Source: Lachnospiraceae bacterium
GTDB lineage: Bacteria > Bacillota > Clostridia > Lachnospirales > Lachnospiraceae
Assembly (NCBI GenBank): GCA_900757145.1
Contig: CAAEMT010000063.1
Location: forward strand, 1-64,000
Length of the DNA stretch: 64,000 nucleotides
Direction: 5' to 3'
Shown here piece after piece: positions 33,591 through 42,686 of the stretch (positions are counted from its first letter, which is position 1; the number at the start of each line of letters is the position of its first letter). Made by a program: the position numbers and the translations under genes. Under the pieces are notes generated by a model that saw only the letters and a program-made list of their open reading frames with translations, searched no databases and was not told the DNA's origin.

Positions 33591-34400
33591 TCATTTTTCC
33601 ACTGCCTCTGCAAAACGACTATGCAGATCAAAATTGTGCTGCATCGGTCCCGATCCTGCACCCAGATCAAGCATCGCCCTAAGCGCCCCCTGGATATATT
33701 CCTTTGCCCGTTTAACTGCTTCTTCTAAGGCGAATCCTTTTGCCAGATTTGAGGCAATTGCAGAGGACAGCGTGCATCCTGTTCCATGGGTATTCGGATT
33801 ATCGATTCTGCATCCTTCAAACCATTGGCAGCAATTTTTCGTATATAAAAGATCATTAGCATCGTTTACTGCATGACCGCCCTTCAATAGCACGGCACAC
33901 CCGTATCTTCTGTTGATCTCTCCGGCCGCCTTTACCATATCCTCTTTTTTGGAAATCTGCATTTCTGACAGGATCTGCGCTTCCGGAATGTTCGGTGTAA
34001 CAAGAATCGCCAGCGAAAAAAGTTCTTCCGTCAAAACTTTCGCTGCGTCATCTTTTAACAATTTTGCTCCGCTTGTTGAAACCATTACAGGATCAACTAC
34101 GATATTTTTTGCTCTGTAATATTTAAGCCTGTCGGCAATCACACGAATCAGCTCTGCCGAAGAGACCATTCCTATTTTTACCGCATCAGGAAAAATATCC
34201 TCAAACACAGCGTCTAACTGCGCTTTTAAAAATTGTGCGGAAGCTTCATATACTGCCCGTACGCCGGTCGTGTTCTGTGCAGTCAACGCAGTAACTGCGC
34301 TCATCGCGTAGACGCCGTTCATTGTCATTGTTTTAATATCTGCCTGGATACCGGCGCCTCCGCAGGAATCACTTCCTGCGATCGATAATACTGTTTTCAT
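33591..34400 (-). CDS. thiD: HMP/HMP-phosphate kinase
   Basis: 269 residues from ATG 34400, behind AAAGGAG; the longer in-frame GTG/ATG extension covers that ribosome site. Motifs: SIAGSDSCGGAGIQADIKT at the N-terminus, VDPVMVSTSGAKLL, and the anion-hole GTGCTLSSAIASNLAKG. It phosphorylates HMP-P to HMP-PP for ThiE. Lies 44 bp upstream of thiC. Confidence 0.96.
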   Translation of the reverse strand: MKTVLSIAGSDSCGGAGIQADIKTMTMNGVYAMSAVTALTAQNTTGVRAVYEASAQFLKAQLDAVFEDIFPDAVKIGMVSSAELIRVIADRLKYYRAKNIVVDPVMVSTSGAKLLKDDAAKVLTEELFSLAILVTPNIPEAQILSEMQISKKEDMVKAAGEINRRYGCAVLLKGGHAVNDANDLLYTKNCCQWFEGCRIDNPNTHGTGCTLSSAIASNLAKGFALEEAVKRAKEYIQGALRAMLDLGAGSGPMQHNFDLHSRFAEAVEK

Positions 34401-34470
34401 GCCTGCTCCTTTCCGTTCTTTCCGCATTATTTTTATTGAGCGACAACAAGTGGTACCCCAAAGCTGCCGC

Positions 34471-35109
34471 TTATCTATGTACTGTGAGTTCCTTTGCGGC
34501 AGCTTTTAGTTCCTGTGCCGCCTTTTTTGGCGATTCTGCTTTCATGATCGCCGAAACGACGCAGATCCCGGCAATCGGAATGCCTTTTAGCACATCAATA
34601 TTATCTTTCGTAAGTCCCCCTATTGCATTGACCGGAATCGGCACTGCACGGCAGATGTCTCCCAGCATCTCCGTTGAGGTGAGGACGGTTTTCACCTTCG
34701 TAGTCGTCGGATAGATCGCCCCTACACCGAGATAATCCGCCCCCTGCCGATACGCTTCTTCTGCCTGCTCCACCGTCTTTGCAGTCGCTCCGATAATCTT
34801 CTCTTCACCAAAAATCTTTCTTGCAATATGAATCGGAAGATCACTCTGTCCCAGATGAACACCTTCTGCATCGACTGCCATTGCTACATCCAGACGATCA
34901 TCAATGATAAGCGGCACACCGTATTGCTTTGTCAGCTCATGCACTTTCTGTGCAAGCGCCATATACTCTCTCGTTGTCTTATTCTTTTCGCGGAGCTGAA
35001 GAATCGAGGCTCCGCCCTCCAGAGCTTCCCGCACTCTTCTTAAAAACTCCTCTTCTTCAAACCCTGTACTGTCTGTAATAAAGTACAGCATCATATCAAG
35101 ACTTTTCAA
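34471..35109 (-). CDS. thiE: Thiamine-phosphate synthase
   Basis: 212 residues from TTG 35109, nine bases after GGAGG and overlapping the thiM stop by 14 bp; the downstream ATG codons have no ribosome site. It joins HMP-PP and thiazole phosphate. TIM-barrel motifs: ILQLREKNKTTREY, LIIDDRLDVAMAVDAEGVHLGQSDLP, DYLGVGAIYPTTTK and PVNAIGGLTKDN. Complete length. Confidence 0.96.
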   Translation of the reverse strand: MKSLDMMLYFITDSTGFEEEEFLRRVREALEGGASILQLREKNKTTREYMALAQKVHELTKQYGVPLIIDDRLDVAMAVDAEGVHLGQSDLPIHIARKIFGEEKIIGATAKTVEQAEEAYRQGADYLGVGAIYPTTTKVKTVLTSTEMLGDICRAVPIPVNAIGGLTKDNIDVLKGIPIAGICVVSAIMKAESPKKAAQELKAAAKELTVHR

Positions 35110-35929
35110 TCTCTGTCACCTCCATCTTCAGTCTCGCTTCCACTTCCTCTTGCCTCAGCGTTGACAGTCGATCCAGCAAATTTACCATGAACGTTCCCGA
35201 TCCTTTTTCTGTCTCGGAAAGTTCCCCGCAGATCCCCAATACTGCGCACGCAGCAGCCGCAGCCAAAAGACTTCTGTCTGCGGATAAATAACTTGCACAC
35301 AAAGCCCCCAACATACAGCCTGTTCCTGTCACCGATGCAAGCTGAGGCGTTCCGTTTTGCACATAAATAATCTGTTTTCCATCTGTGATAATATCTGTTT
35401 TTCCGCTTGCCAGAATGACTGCACCTGTATTTTTCGCAAGATGAACCGCATCTGTGGTAACTTGCTCTTTTGTCAAACTGCCCTCAGCATCTACACCGGC
35501 AGACACATATCCTGATACACAAAGCGCTTTTATCTCCGAATAATTGCCTTTTATAACAGTAGGCATCGCTGTACCAAGCAGGTCCAGCGCATACTCTCTG
35601 CGAAGCCTTGAGCACGCTGTGCCAACGCAGTCCAGTAAAACAGGTATATTGCCACGCTTTGCCGTTCGAGCTGCAATCCTTATAGATTCCATCCTTGCGT
35701 CTGTGATATTCCCAAGATTCAGCATCAAAGCCCCTGCTGTTTCTGTAATTTCAGCGACTTCCTCCGGATGCTCTGCCATGATCGGTCTTGCACCGATGGC
35801 AAGCACAGCATTTGCACAGGAATTGATAGAGATCGGATTCGTAATACAGTGAATCAGTGAATGATCTCTTTTGACTGTCTCACGTATATCCTGTATCTTT
35901 TGTCCGTTCATTTTCCACATCTTCTGCAT
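35096..35929 (-). CDS. thiM: Hydroxyethylthiazole kinase
   Basis: 277 residues; ATG 35929, with ATG 35911 as an alternative. It phosphorylates salvaged thiazole alcohol. Motifs: HCITNPISINSCANAVLAIGARPIMAEHPEE, KGNYSEIKAL and the catalytic VTGTGCMLGALCASYL. The operon has no thiazole synthesis genes (thiG, thiS, thiF, thiH), so thiazole is probably taken from outside and trapped by this enzyme. Confidence 0.96.
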   Translation of the reverse strand: MQKMWKMNGQKIQDIRETVKRDHSLIHCITNPISINSCANAVLAIGARPIMAEHPEEVAEITETAGALMLNLGNITDARMESIRIAARTAKRGNIPVLLDCVGTACSRLRREYALDLLGTAMPTVIKGNYSEIKALCVSGYVSAGVDAEGSLTKEQVTTDAVHLAKNTGAVILASGKTDIITDGKQIIYVQNGTPQLASVTGTGCMLGALCASYLSADRSLLAAAAACAVLGICGELSETEKGSGTFMVNLLDRLSTLRQEEVEARLKMEVTEIEKS

Positions 35930-36005
35930 TATTTCTTATCTTCTTTCCACATTTTGCTCTCCTTTATCACTCCCTGTTCCACACCTTCTGATTTCCTTCA
36001 CTTCT

Positions 36006-36749
36006 TTACGCGCTCTTTCTTCTTTTTTCTTCCTTCTTTGCTGCTTTTATTTTTCCCGCCGCCAGATAGACAGCAGCCGCCACCGGAAATACGATAAGAA
36101 CGGTGTATGCCGCTCCTGACCAGACCGGAGAAGTTAAGGTAAACACATCAGCACCAATCTTTATCACAACAAATCCGATTGCTCCGACTGCAGCAATCAT
36201 ACATGCATTAGAGAAAACACTGCCCTTATCTGCATAACTTTTTTCTCCAAGCATCTCCTGAAATCGTACAAGCATTCCATTATCTGCCAATTTACGAAGA
36301 AATACGAACGCAATACTTCCTCCTATCAAAGTTCCGCAAATAAAGGACGGTACATAAAACATCCAGCTCAGCCCTTCTTTTCCCCACAAGATCGTCATGA
36401 CAGGGTAAGAAACAAGCGCTCCAATAATTCCTGTGCCAACGACTTCTCCTGCTACTGCTGCAATAATTTTCCCTTTAGAAAGCCTGTAAAAAACACCAGA
36501 TAAAAAGGCTCCGAAAACGGCTCCCGTAAGCGCAAGCGGCGGAATCCCCATCAGCATCATTCTCAGGACTCCGATTACTACTGCACATAAAAGCGCATAC
36601 CACGGTCCCAGAAAAACAGCACAGACTACATTGATAAAATGCGCCATAGGACACATTCCCTCCACTCTTAGGATCGGTGAAATTACAACTCCGAGTCCAA
36701 CCAACATTGCCAGTACGATCATTTTCAATAACCCTTTTGAATCTTTCAT
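36006..36749 (-). CDS. thiW: ThiW-family thiazole transporter component
   Basis: 247 residues from ATG 36749, eight bases after GAGG; longer frames reach back to 36926 without a ribosome site. Five to six membrane segments; the ThiW signature is ISPILRVEGMCPMAHFINVVCAVFLGPWYAL and MLMGIPPLALTGAVFGAFLSG. Relatives are ECF-type substrate-binding membrane proteins for the thiazole moiety. The C-terminal 80 residues extend past the usual ThiW core with two more membrane segments. First gene after the TPP riboswitch; partner of ThiM in salvage. Confidence 0.88.
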   Translation of the reverse strand: MKDSKGLLKMIVLAMLVGLGVVISPILRVEGMCPMAHFINVVCAVFLGPWYALLCAVVIGVLRMMLMGIPPLALTGAVFGAFLSGVFYRLSKGKIIAAVAGEVVGTGIIGALVSYPVMTILWGKEGLSWMFYVPSFICGTLIGGSIAFVFLRKLADNGMLVRFQEMLGEKSYADKGSVFSNACMIAAVGAIGFVVIKIGADVFTLTSPVWSGAAYTVLIVFPVAAAVYLAAGKIKAAKKEEKRRKSA

Positions 36750-36969
36750 TTTTTTATCCTCTTTTCGTATTTTTGTACGAAATTCCATGAATTTCGCCCG
36801 GTCGAGAATCCATTTTCTCCTCTCACCCCGAAACACGGGTTCCCATCGCAAAATACAGGACACAAGGCGCTCCCCTTCTATCCGCCCGAATCCATCGGGA
36901 TCGATCTTTTTCACTCCTTTCTGCAATTTACAGACTTTGACTGTATAATAAGAATCCTGCGAAGCATTT

Positions 36970-37024
36970 TATGTCAGGAAAAGATATTCGTACATCACTG
37001 TGACAAATACTTATCCCTAACACA
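36970..37024 (-). repeat. Terminator-adjacent hairpin repeat, copy C
   Basis: 55 bp. On the minus strand it starts TGTGTTAGGGATAAG right after the U-run of the TPP-riboswitch terminator, has the shared middle TTGTCACAGTGA, and ends CTTTTCCTGACATA. Same length and layout as copies A and B; the stem is less perfect. Located 220 bp upstream of thiW inside the leader. Confidence 0.65.
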
Positions 37025-37058
37025 AAAAACGGAAGCAGCCTAATCTGGCAACTTCCGT
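37025..37058 (-). terminator. TPP-riboswitch terminator
   Basis: CGGAAG/CTTCCG stem with an inner loop, followed on the minus strand by six T residues, immediately downstream of the TPP aptamer. Confidence 0.7.
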
Positions 37059-37077
37059 CAATATTCCTTTACTCAGG

Positions 37078-37157
37078 CATCCCTACGTTGGCATTATCCA
37101 AATCAGGTTATCGGTCGAAGGTCATACCTTCCTCTCAGCCTGTCATACAAGCTCCCG
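37078..37157 (-). promoter_or_regulatory. TPP (thi-box) riboswitch
   Basis: Minus strand: CGGGAGC, then GGCTGAGAGGAAGG, CCTTCGACC, CCTGATTTGGATAATGCCA and CGTAGGGA are the full set of thi-box conserved segments in order. It controls thiW-thiM-thiE-thiD-thiC through the terminator just downstream. Confidence 0.96.
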
Positions 37158-37177
37158 TCTGTTCAATTGTCATTCAC

Positions 37178-37206
37178 ATTGTACAGGATTACACTGGAAA
37201 ATTCAA
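37178..37206 (-). promoter_or_regulatory. Promoter of the thiamine operon
   Basis: Minus strand: -35 TTGAAT, 17-bp spacer, -10 TACAAT, about 20 bp before the riboswitch. Confidence 0.75.
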
Positions 37207-37295
37207 GTGTTGATTTGTGCTGTCCCACACCTTCCGGAAATATAAGTACCATCATTGAGATTACACAGAAAACTGTCGAAAAAAAGGACATTTCA

Positions 37296-37324
37296 TTGAC
37301 ACCCTTCTTCAAACCCCTTATACT
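37296..37324 (+). promoter_or_regulatory. Promoter of the NhaC-family gene
   Basis: -35 TTGACA (perfect), 17-bp spacer, -10 TATACT, about 40 bp upstream of the start codon. Confidence 0.8.
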
Positions 37325-37365
37325 TAAGTTGTTGTCAAAAATTATATTTACTGGGGAGGAAGATT

Positions 37366-38682
37366 ATGAAAAAAAACTGGAAAGCCCTCCTGCCGATTGG
37401 TGTATTCCTTGTGATGTATCTTGGGCTTGGTATTTTATTTGAGTATGTTCTAAAGATTCCAATGGGATTTTATAATATCCCTATCGTTGTATCTTTTCTT
37501 ACCGCGCTTCTTGTTGCCTGTCTACAGAATCCTAAACTCAGCTTTGATGAGAAACTGCAGATCATGGCGCGAGGTGTAGGCGATAAAAATATTCTGACCA
37601 TGATCCTGATCTTTATGACTGCAGGTATTTTTGTCGGTGTAGTCGGAAGAAGCAGCGCAGAAAGTGTTGCATACTTTCTGCTTTCTATCATCCCTGCACG
37701 ATACGCAGTGCTCGTTCTGTTTCTTGTCAGCTGCTTTGTATCATTAGCAATGGGAACTTCTGTAGGTACAATCACACTTATCACACCGATTGCTGTGGCT
37801 GTTTCAAAGGGTTCCGGATTTGATACTGCACTTTGTGTCGGTACTGTCATGAGCGGTGCTATGTTCGGAGATAACCTTTCTTTTATTTCCGATACAACTA
37901 TTGCAGCCTGTAACGGACAGGGATGCATGATGAAGGACAAATTCCGTGCAAATTTCGGTATTGCACTTCCGGCCGCGCTTGCAACACTTCTGCTAATCTA
38001 TTTCCGTACCTCCGGAAATACTGCCAGCGAAGTGATCATGAAAGATTATAATCTGATACAGATTATTCCTTATATACTTGTTTTGATCGGCGGTATTATC
38101 GGAGTCAATGTGTTTGTTGTACTGCTGATCGGAATTGTGTCAGGATCTGCCATCATGCTGCTTACCGGTGCAACAGCTCCAACTGATCTGCTCGCCAATA
38201 TGGGATCAGGCGCTGCCGGAATGTACGAAACAACCATGGTTGCTATTCTTGTTTCTGCAATTTGTTCCCTGATTCAGGAATACGGCGGATTTGCAGCAAT
38301 TCTCGATTCTGTCAAACAGATTTTCAAGAAGCGCAGCGGCGGAAAACTCGGTATGGGACTACTTGTCGGAGCTATGGACATTGCGACAGCGAACAATACC
38401 GTTGCTATCGTTATGGCAAATCCCATCGCAAAAGAAATGGCGGAAGAATACGATATCTCTCCCAAAAATGCAGCATCCATTCTGGATACTTTCTCCTGCA
38501 TCTTTCAAGGAGTGATTCCCTACGGTGCACAGATGCTTGTAGCAATTTCTGCTGCCGCAGAACTTGGCTGTGAATTATCAGCATTCAAGATCATGCCGAA
38601 TCTGCATTATCCGTATATTCTCTGTATCAGCTGTCTGATTTTTATCTTCCTGATACCGGAACGTAAAAAGAATAAAATTTAA
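37366..38682 (+). CDS. Na+/H+ antiporter, NhaC family
   Basis: 438 residues, ATG 37366 behind GGGGAGG. About eleven membrane segments; family motifs SLAMGTSVGTITLITPIAVAVS, SGAMFGDNLSFISDTTIAA and AMDIATANNTVAIVMANPIAKEMA, duplicated in the two halves as expected. The family includes sodium/proton antiporters and malate-lactate or amino-acid relatives, so the substrate is not certain. Single-gene unit with its own promoter and terminator. Confidence 0.9.
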   Translation: MKKNWKALLPIGVFLVMYLGLGILFEYVLKIPMGFYNIPIVVSFLTALLVACLQNPKLSFDEKLQIMARGVGDKNILTMILIFMTAGIFVGVVGRSSAESVAYFLLSIIPARYAVLVLFLVSCFVSLAMGTSVGTITLITPIAVAVSKGSGFDTALCVGTVMSGAMFGDNLSFISDTTIAACNGQGCMMKDKFRANFGIALPAALATLLLIYFRTSGNTASEVIMKDYNLIQIIPYILVLIGGIIGVNVFVVLLIGIVSGSAIMLLTGATAPTDLLANMGSGAAGMYETTMVAILVSAICSLIQEYGGFAAILDSVKQIFKKRSGGKLGMGLLVGAMDIATANNTVAIVMANPIAKEMAEEYDISPKNAASILDTFSCIFQGVIPYGAQMLVAISAAAELGCELSAFKIMPNLHYPYILCISCLIFIFLIPERKKNKI

Positions 38683-38707
38683 GTGAACCTATTCTGTTTA
38701 CAAAAAA

Positions 38708-38745
38708 CCCTCTGAAAGACTTTCCTGATCTTTCAGAGGGCTTTT
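38708..38745. terminator. Bidirectional terminator
   Basis: Perfect 12-bp stem CCCTCTGAAAGA/TCTTTCAGAGGG with A and T runs outside; serves the NhaC gene and the converging GH31 gene. Confidence 0.92.
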
Positions 38746-38754
38746 TCATATCTG

Positions 38755-40749
38755 TTACAGAATAATTTTTACCAGATGCTCTTCCAGTTTCGGATGACGG
38801 TCCGTTCCATCGTCATCGTATAATTCATATACGGCTCCCGGCTGTGCAAAATGCACCAGTTCCAGTGTATCCCAGTCTACATCTGCGACTTTTTCTGCCT
38901 CCTGCGCAAGCGGAAGGATTCTATCTTTTCGGATAAAGATCACAACTTCGCTCAGCCCGATCTCAATGTAATGATGTCCAGCCGCCAGTTCTTTTTCTTC
39001 GGTAATCTTCGTTCCGGCAAATCGCACAAGCTTCATCTCTTCCGGAAGGTAAACGGTTCTTCCAACCGCATTCTGCTCATAAATCGGAGCGATCATAATA
39101 CTTTCACCAATCATCAGCTGATCTTCTGTGTGCCGCGCCACGGGATCTTCTCCCCACACGAAACCGAGCGGTCTTGCATACATCTCATTTTTCAGCGCAG
39201 CCTTCATAAACTCACTGTAAAGGTACGGAAGCAGGCGGTATCTCAGACCGATAATACCGGCAAAGGCCTTTGTATCTTCAAATGCGTACGCCTCCTGCCT
39301 GCGCGTGCCATCGCAGGAATGATTTCGCATCAGCGGCGTAAAAATGCCCAGAGCCAGCCAGCGAAGTACGAGATCTTCTGTCGCGTCACATCCAAAGCCG
39401 CCGATGTCTGCTCCTGTATACAGAAAACCGCACATATTCAGCGATGGGAGCATTTTCAGATTCATCAGGATATGAGACCACCAGGACTTATTGTCACCCA
39501 TCCAGATACCGCCGTAACGGTGCATTCCTACATAGGAGGAACGCGAGAACATCAGAATACGGCGATCCGGCTCCAGCTCCTCAAACGCCTCTCCCGCCGA
39601 GCGCGTCATATAATATCCGAACAGGTTATGTACCTTATCGTGCCGGATCCGCTGTCCCTTATAGTTGTGATAAAAGCTCCTGTAATCCTCCGGATTTTTT
39701 TCCAGCCCGGCTACCATGTCCTTGAATTCAAAAAACGTTTTTACGTCCAGATTCATTGCACGGTACTCTTCTAATTTGTCAAACGTCTCCTGCAGTCTTT
39801 TTTCTGAATAAAAAATCGCAGGCTCATTCATATCATTCCAGAAACCGTCAATCCCTTTATCGAGCAAAAACTTATATTTCAGACCGAACCATCTTCTCGC
39901 TTCGTCATTTAACATATCAGGAAAATGGCAGCGTCCCGGCCATACGCCGACAACGAAATCTTCTCCGTTTTCATCTTTGCAGAAATAACCGTTCTTTACG
40001 CCCTCTTCGTATGCGTCATATCCTTCTTCGATCTTCACTCCTGCATCAATGATTGGCACGAGATGGATGCCCTGTTCTTTCATTTCCGATACCAGCGCTT
40101 CAAAATCAGGAAAGCTCTCACGGTCTATCGTAAAGTCCTTGTACCGCTCCATGTAGTCAATATCAAGATATATACTGTCGATCGGTATGTGGTTCTCGCG
40201 ATACTGCTTCGCTACCTCGCGAACCTCCTGCGATGTCCGATAACTCCAGCGACACTGTCCGAATCCGAATGCCCACTTCGGGGGAAGGAACGGCATACCG
40301 ATCATTTCCCGAAACTCCCTTACGATCTCATCCGGCGATCCTCCGGCAAATTCATACAGATCATAATTATTTCCGTCGATCTGTATCTCAAGAAGGCTGT
40401 GCTTCGTATATCCAATATCAAAGGTGATCTTATCTGGCGTATCAAAGAAAAGACCGAAAGGATTTTTTCCCTTTCCTGCCACGATCAGAAAATTATGAGC
40501 GCCGTACAGCGACCTCGTATTTTCATGATGATGCGGTTCATCTGTACAGTTGCTTTCATAGATCCAACCGCGCTTGTTGATCCCGCGCACATTTTCACCG
40601 AGACCGTATACGATATCCTCCTCTTCCATCTCATATCTGAGCACACTTCCTTCTTTTTTTAAATGAAGCGCTTCGCCGCTGCAAGCTTCCGGCTTTTTTA
40701 TCACTGCGTCCGTCTCAAGCGGACTCCCAAAAACGTATCTCCTTACCAT
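38755..40749 (-). CDS. GH31 alpha-glucosidase
   Basis: 664 residues, ATG 40749 behind GGAG. GH31 barrel with catalytic nucleophile Asp in GIDGFWNDMNEPAIF and the acid/base region in RNHSCDGTRRQEAY; FSRSSYVGMHRYGGIWMGDN is the conserved substrate-binding block. The sequence closely follows the Blautia obeum alpha-glucosidase type of about 663 residues that prefers isomaltose-like links (recognised from memory). No signal peptide, so it acts on imported oligosaccharides. Last gene of the LacI locus, 43 bp after the permease. Confidence 0.92.
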   Translation of the reverse strand: MVRRYVFGSPLETDAVIKKPEACSGEALHLKKEGSVLRYEMEEEDIVYGLGENVRGINKRGWIYESNCTDEPHHHENTRSLYGAHNFLIVAGKGKNPFGLFFDTPDKITFDIGYTKHSLLEIQIDGNNYDLYEFAGGSPDEIVREFREMIGMPFLPPKWAFGFGQCRWSYRTSQEVREVAKQYRENHIPIDSIYLDIDYMERYKDFTIDRESFPDFEALVSEMKEQGIHLVPIIDAGVKIEEGYDAYEEGVKNGYFCKDENGEDFVVGVWPGRCHFPDMLNDEARRWFGLKYKFLLDKGIDGFWNDMNEPAIFYSEKRLQETFDKLEEYRAMNLDVKTFFEFKDMVAGLEKNPEDYRSFYHNYKGQRIRHDKVHNLFGYYMTRSAGEAFEELEPDRRILMFSRSSYVGMHRYGGIWMGDNKSWWSHILMNLKMLPSLNMCGFLYTGADIGGFGCDATEDLVLRWLALGIFTPLMRNHSCDGTRRQEAYAFEDTKAFAGIIGLRYRLLPYLYSEFMKAALKNEMYARPLGFVWGEDPVARHTEDQLMIGESIMIAPIYEQNAVGRTVYLPEEMKLVRFAGTKITEEKELAAGHHYIEIGLSEVVIFIRKDRILPLAQEAEKVADVDWDTLELVHFAQPGAVYELYDDDGTDRHPKLEEHLVKIIL

Positions 40750-40791
40750 AATCTAACTCCAGTTCTGTAAATTTTATTATTGTACATGTTT

Positions 40792-41616
40792 CTACGACTT
40801 CACACCGCCTGCCATGACGCCCTGCTTAAAGTGTTTCTGAGCACAGATATAGACAATCACGATCGGGATCATAGAAATCAGGCTGCCTGCCATCAATACA
40901 TTATACTCTGTCCCGTACTGTCCGTTCAAGCTGTTTAATGCAAGTGTAAGCGTCATTTTATTTTTATCGGTCAGCATCAGAAGCGGCCAGAGATAATCAT
41001 TCCAGCTCTCCATAAATGTCGTAATCGTCAGCGTCGCGATAGAAGAACCGCAAAGCGGTAAAACGACCGTTCGGAAGATCCGGAACATACTTGCACCGTC
41101 GATACGCGCCGCCTCAATAAAATCATCCGGAATCGAGCGCATCTGCTGTACCAGCATAAAAATACCGAAAGCACGGAACATTGCCGGAAGAATCACGCTC
41201 GGATACGTATTAATAAGCCCCAGATTATTCATGATCACAAACAGCGGGATCAGCGTAACCTGTGTCGGGATCATCATGGACGCCAGATAGATATTTAACA
41301 CTGCGCCCGCACCCGGAAATCGTATCTTCGTAAATGCAAAAGCCGCCATCGATGCAGAAAGCACAGTAATCACCGTGTACGAAACAGTAATAAACAAACT
41401 GTTTAAAATAGCCCGCAGAAACGGAAATCTTGAGAACACTTTTTCATACGCGTCAAGCGTCGGCTCTGCCGGAATCCACTCGATCGGAAGAGCCATCAAA
41501 GCTCCTTTACTCTTCAGTGAAGTAGACACCATCCAGAAAAAAGGTATCATCACGATGACTGAGATCAGACAGGCAACTGTATAAAACCGGATATTCTGCC
41601 ATGTTTTACGATTCAT
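40792..41616 (-). CDS. Sugar ABC transporter permease, MalG type
   Basis: 274 residues, ATG 41616, overlapping the upstream permease by 11 bp. Six membrane segments and the EAA loop EAARIDGASMFRIFRTVVLPL that contacts the ATPase. Forms the channel with the MalF-type partner for the substrate-binding protein at 42687-43934. No ATPase gene lies in the cluster, so a shared MsmX-type ATPase elsewhere is expected. Confidence 0.95.
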   Translation of the reverse strand: MNRKTWQNIRFYTVACLISVIVMIPFFWMVSTSLKSKGALMALPIEWIPAEPTLDAYEKVFSRFPFLRAILNSLFITVSYTVITVLSASMAAFAFTKIRFPGAGAVLNIYLASMMIPTQVTLIPLFVIMNNLGLINTYPSVILPAMFRAFGIFMLVQQMRSIPDDFIEAARIDGASMFRIFRTVVLPLCGSSIATLTITTFMESWNDYLWPLLMLTDKNKMTLTLALNSLNGQYGTEYNVLMAGSLISMIPIVIVYICAQKHFKQGVMAGGVKS

Positions 41617-42511
41617 AATGCACCCATCCTTTCTGACCTTTCATCTGAATTACCGTCAGCACAAAAATAATAACAAACAAAAGCCATGAGTATGCCGATG
41701 CATATCCCATCTTGAAATATTTAAATCCATATGTATAGATCCGCTCGACCATCACCTGCGTTGCCCCGTTCGGCCCTCCCTCTGTCATGATCATAACCTG
41801 AGGGAAGAGCTGAAATGCATTGATCAGAGACATGATCATACAGAAGAAAATCGAAGGTGTCAGCAATGGCAGCGTAATAGAAAAAAACTGCTTTATCCGG
41901 CCTGCTCCATCCACACGCGCCGCCTCATAATACGTCGTATCAATCATTTTCAGACCGGAAAGAAGGAAGAGGCCAAAAAAACCCATATCCTTCCATACTG
42001 ATGCCAATACGATCGCAGGCATTGCCCAAATCTCACTCGTCAGCCAGCTCGGACCTTCAATCCCGATATAGGAAAGAAGCTGATTAAAAATTCCATACTG
42101 TGGGCTTAGCACCCACTTCCAGATCAAACTGGCTGCTACCCATGAAGTCAATACCGGAATGTAATACATCACGCGAAATGCTGTGATGCCTTTCATATTT
42201 TTATTCAAAATCACCGCAATTCCAAGCGAAGCCAAAAAAACAAGCGGAATATACAATACGATATAATACAGCGTATGTCCAAGTACCTTCCAAAATTCTG
42301 AAGTTGTCAGGATACTGATATAGTTTTTCAGACCTACAAAGTGCTGTGACAGTGTATTCAAATTCAATTTATCCAACCCGTTCCAGTCTGTCAGACTGAT
42401 GAAAATCGAGATAATGATCGGAAGCAGACTGAATATAATCATTCCTACAAAGCTTGGCAGCATAAAGGGAACTGATCTGATCAATGCCTGCTGTTTTTTC
42501 TTCTTGCTCAT
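41606..42511 (-). CDS. Sugar ABC transporter permease, MalF type
   Basis: 301 residues from ATG 42511, behind GAGGAGAAAGGT; the longer frame to 42589 lacks a ribosome site. Six membrane segments; EAA loop EAARVDGAGRIKQFFSITLPLL. The N-terminus is basic (KKKKQQ). Pairs with the overlapping MalG-type gene. Confidence 0.95.
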   Translation of the reverse strand: MSKKKKQQALIRSVPFMLPSFVGMIIFSLLPIIISIFISLTDWNGLDKLNLNTLSQHFVGLKNYISILTTSEFWKVLGHTLYYIVLYIPLVFLASLGIAVILNKNMKGITAFRVMYYIPVLTSWVAASLIWKWVLSPQYGIFNQLLSYIGIEGPSWLTSEIWAMPAIVLASVWKDMGFFGLFLLSGLKMIDTTYYEAARVDGAGRIKQFFSITLPLLTPSIFFCMIMSLINAFQLFPQVMIMTEGGPNGATQVMVERIYTYGFKYFKMGYASAYSWLLFVIIFVLTVIQMKGQKGWVHYES

Positions 42512-42686
42512 ACCTTTCTCCTCATTCCTTAATATTATCAGATATCCTGCAAATTTTCTGTGCGTATCAAACCGTACACTACATATCATACAGCTTATAT
42601 CCGCATTGAACGACAGTTCTACAGGATACCTGATAATAATTATAGAAAGCTAACTATTCTGTACTCGCCTAATTCTCTGCACCTTT

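Noticed and set aside
36750..36926. N-terminal extension of ThiW to 36926
   Set aside because: The extra 59 residues are charged and unlike ThiW, the only start is a TTG, and GAGG precedes the inner ATG at 36749.
37167..37365. Small plus-strand frame between the TPP riboswitch and nhaC
   Set aside because: It spans the promoters of both divergent units and ends inside nhaC in another frame.
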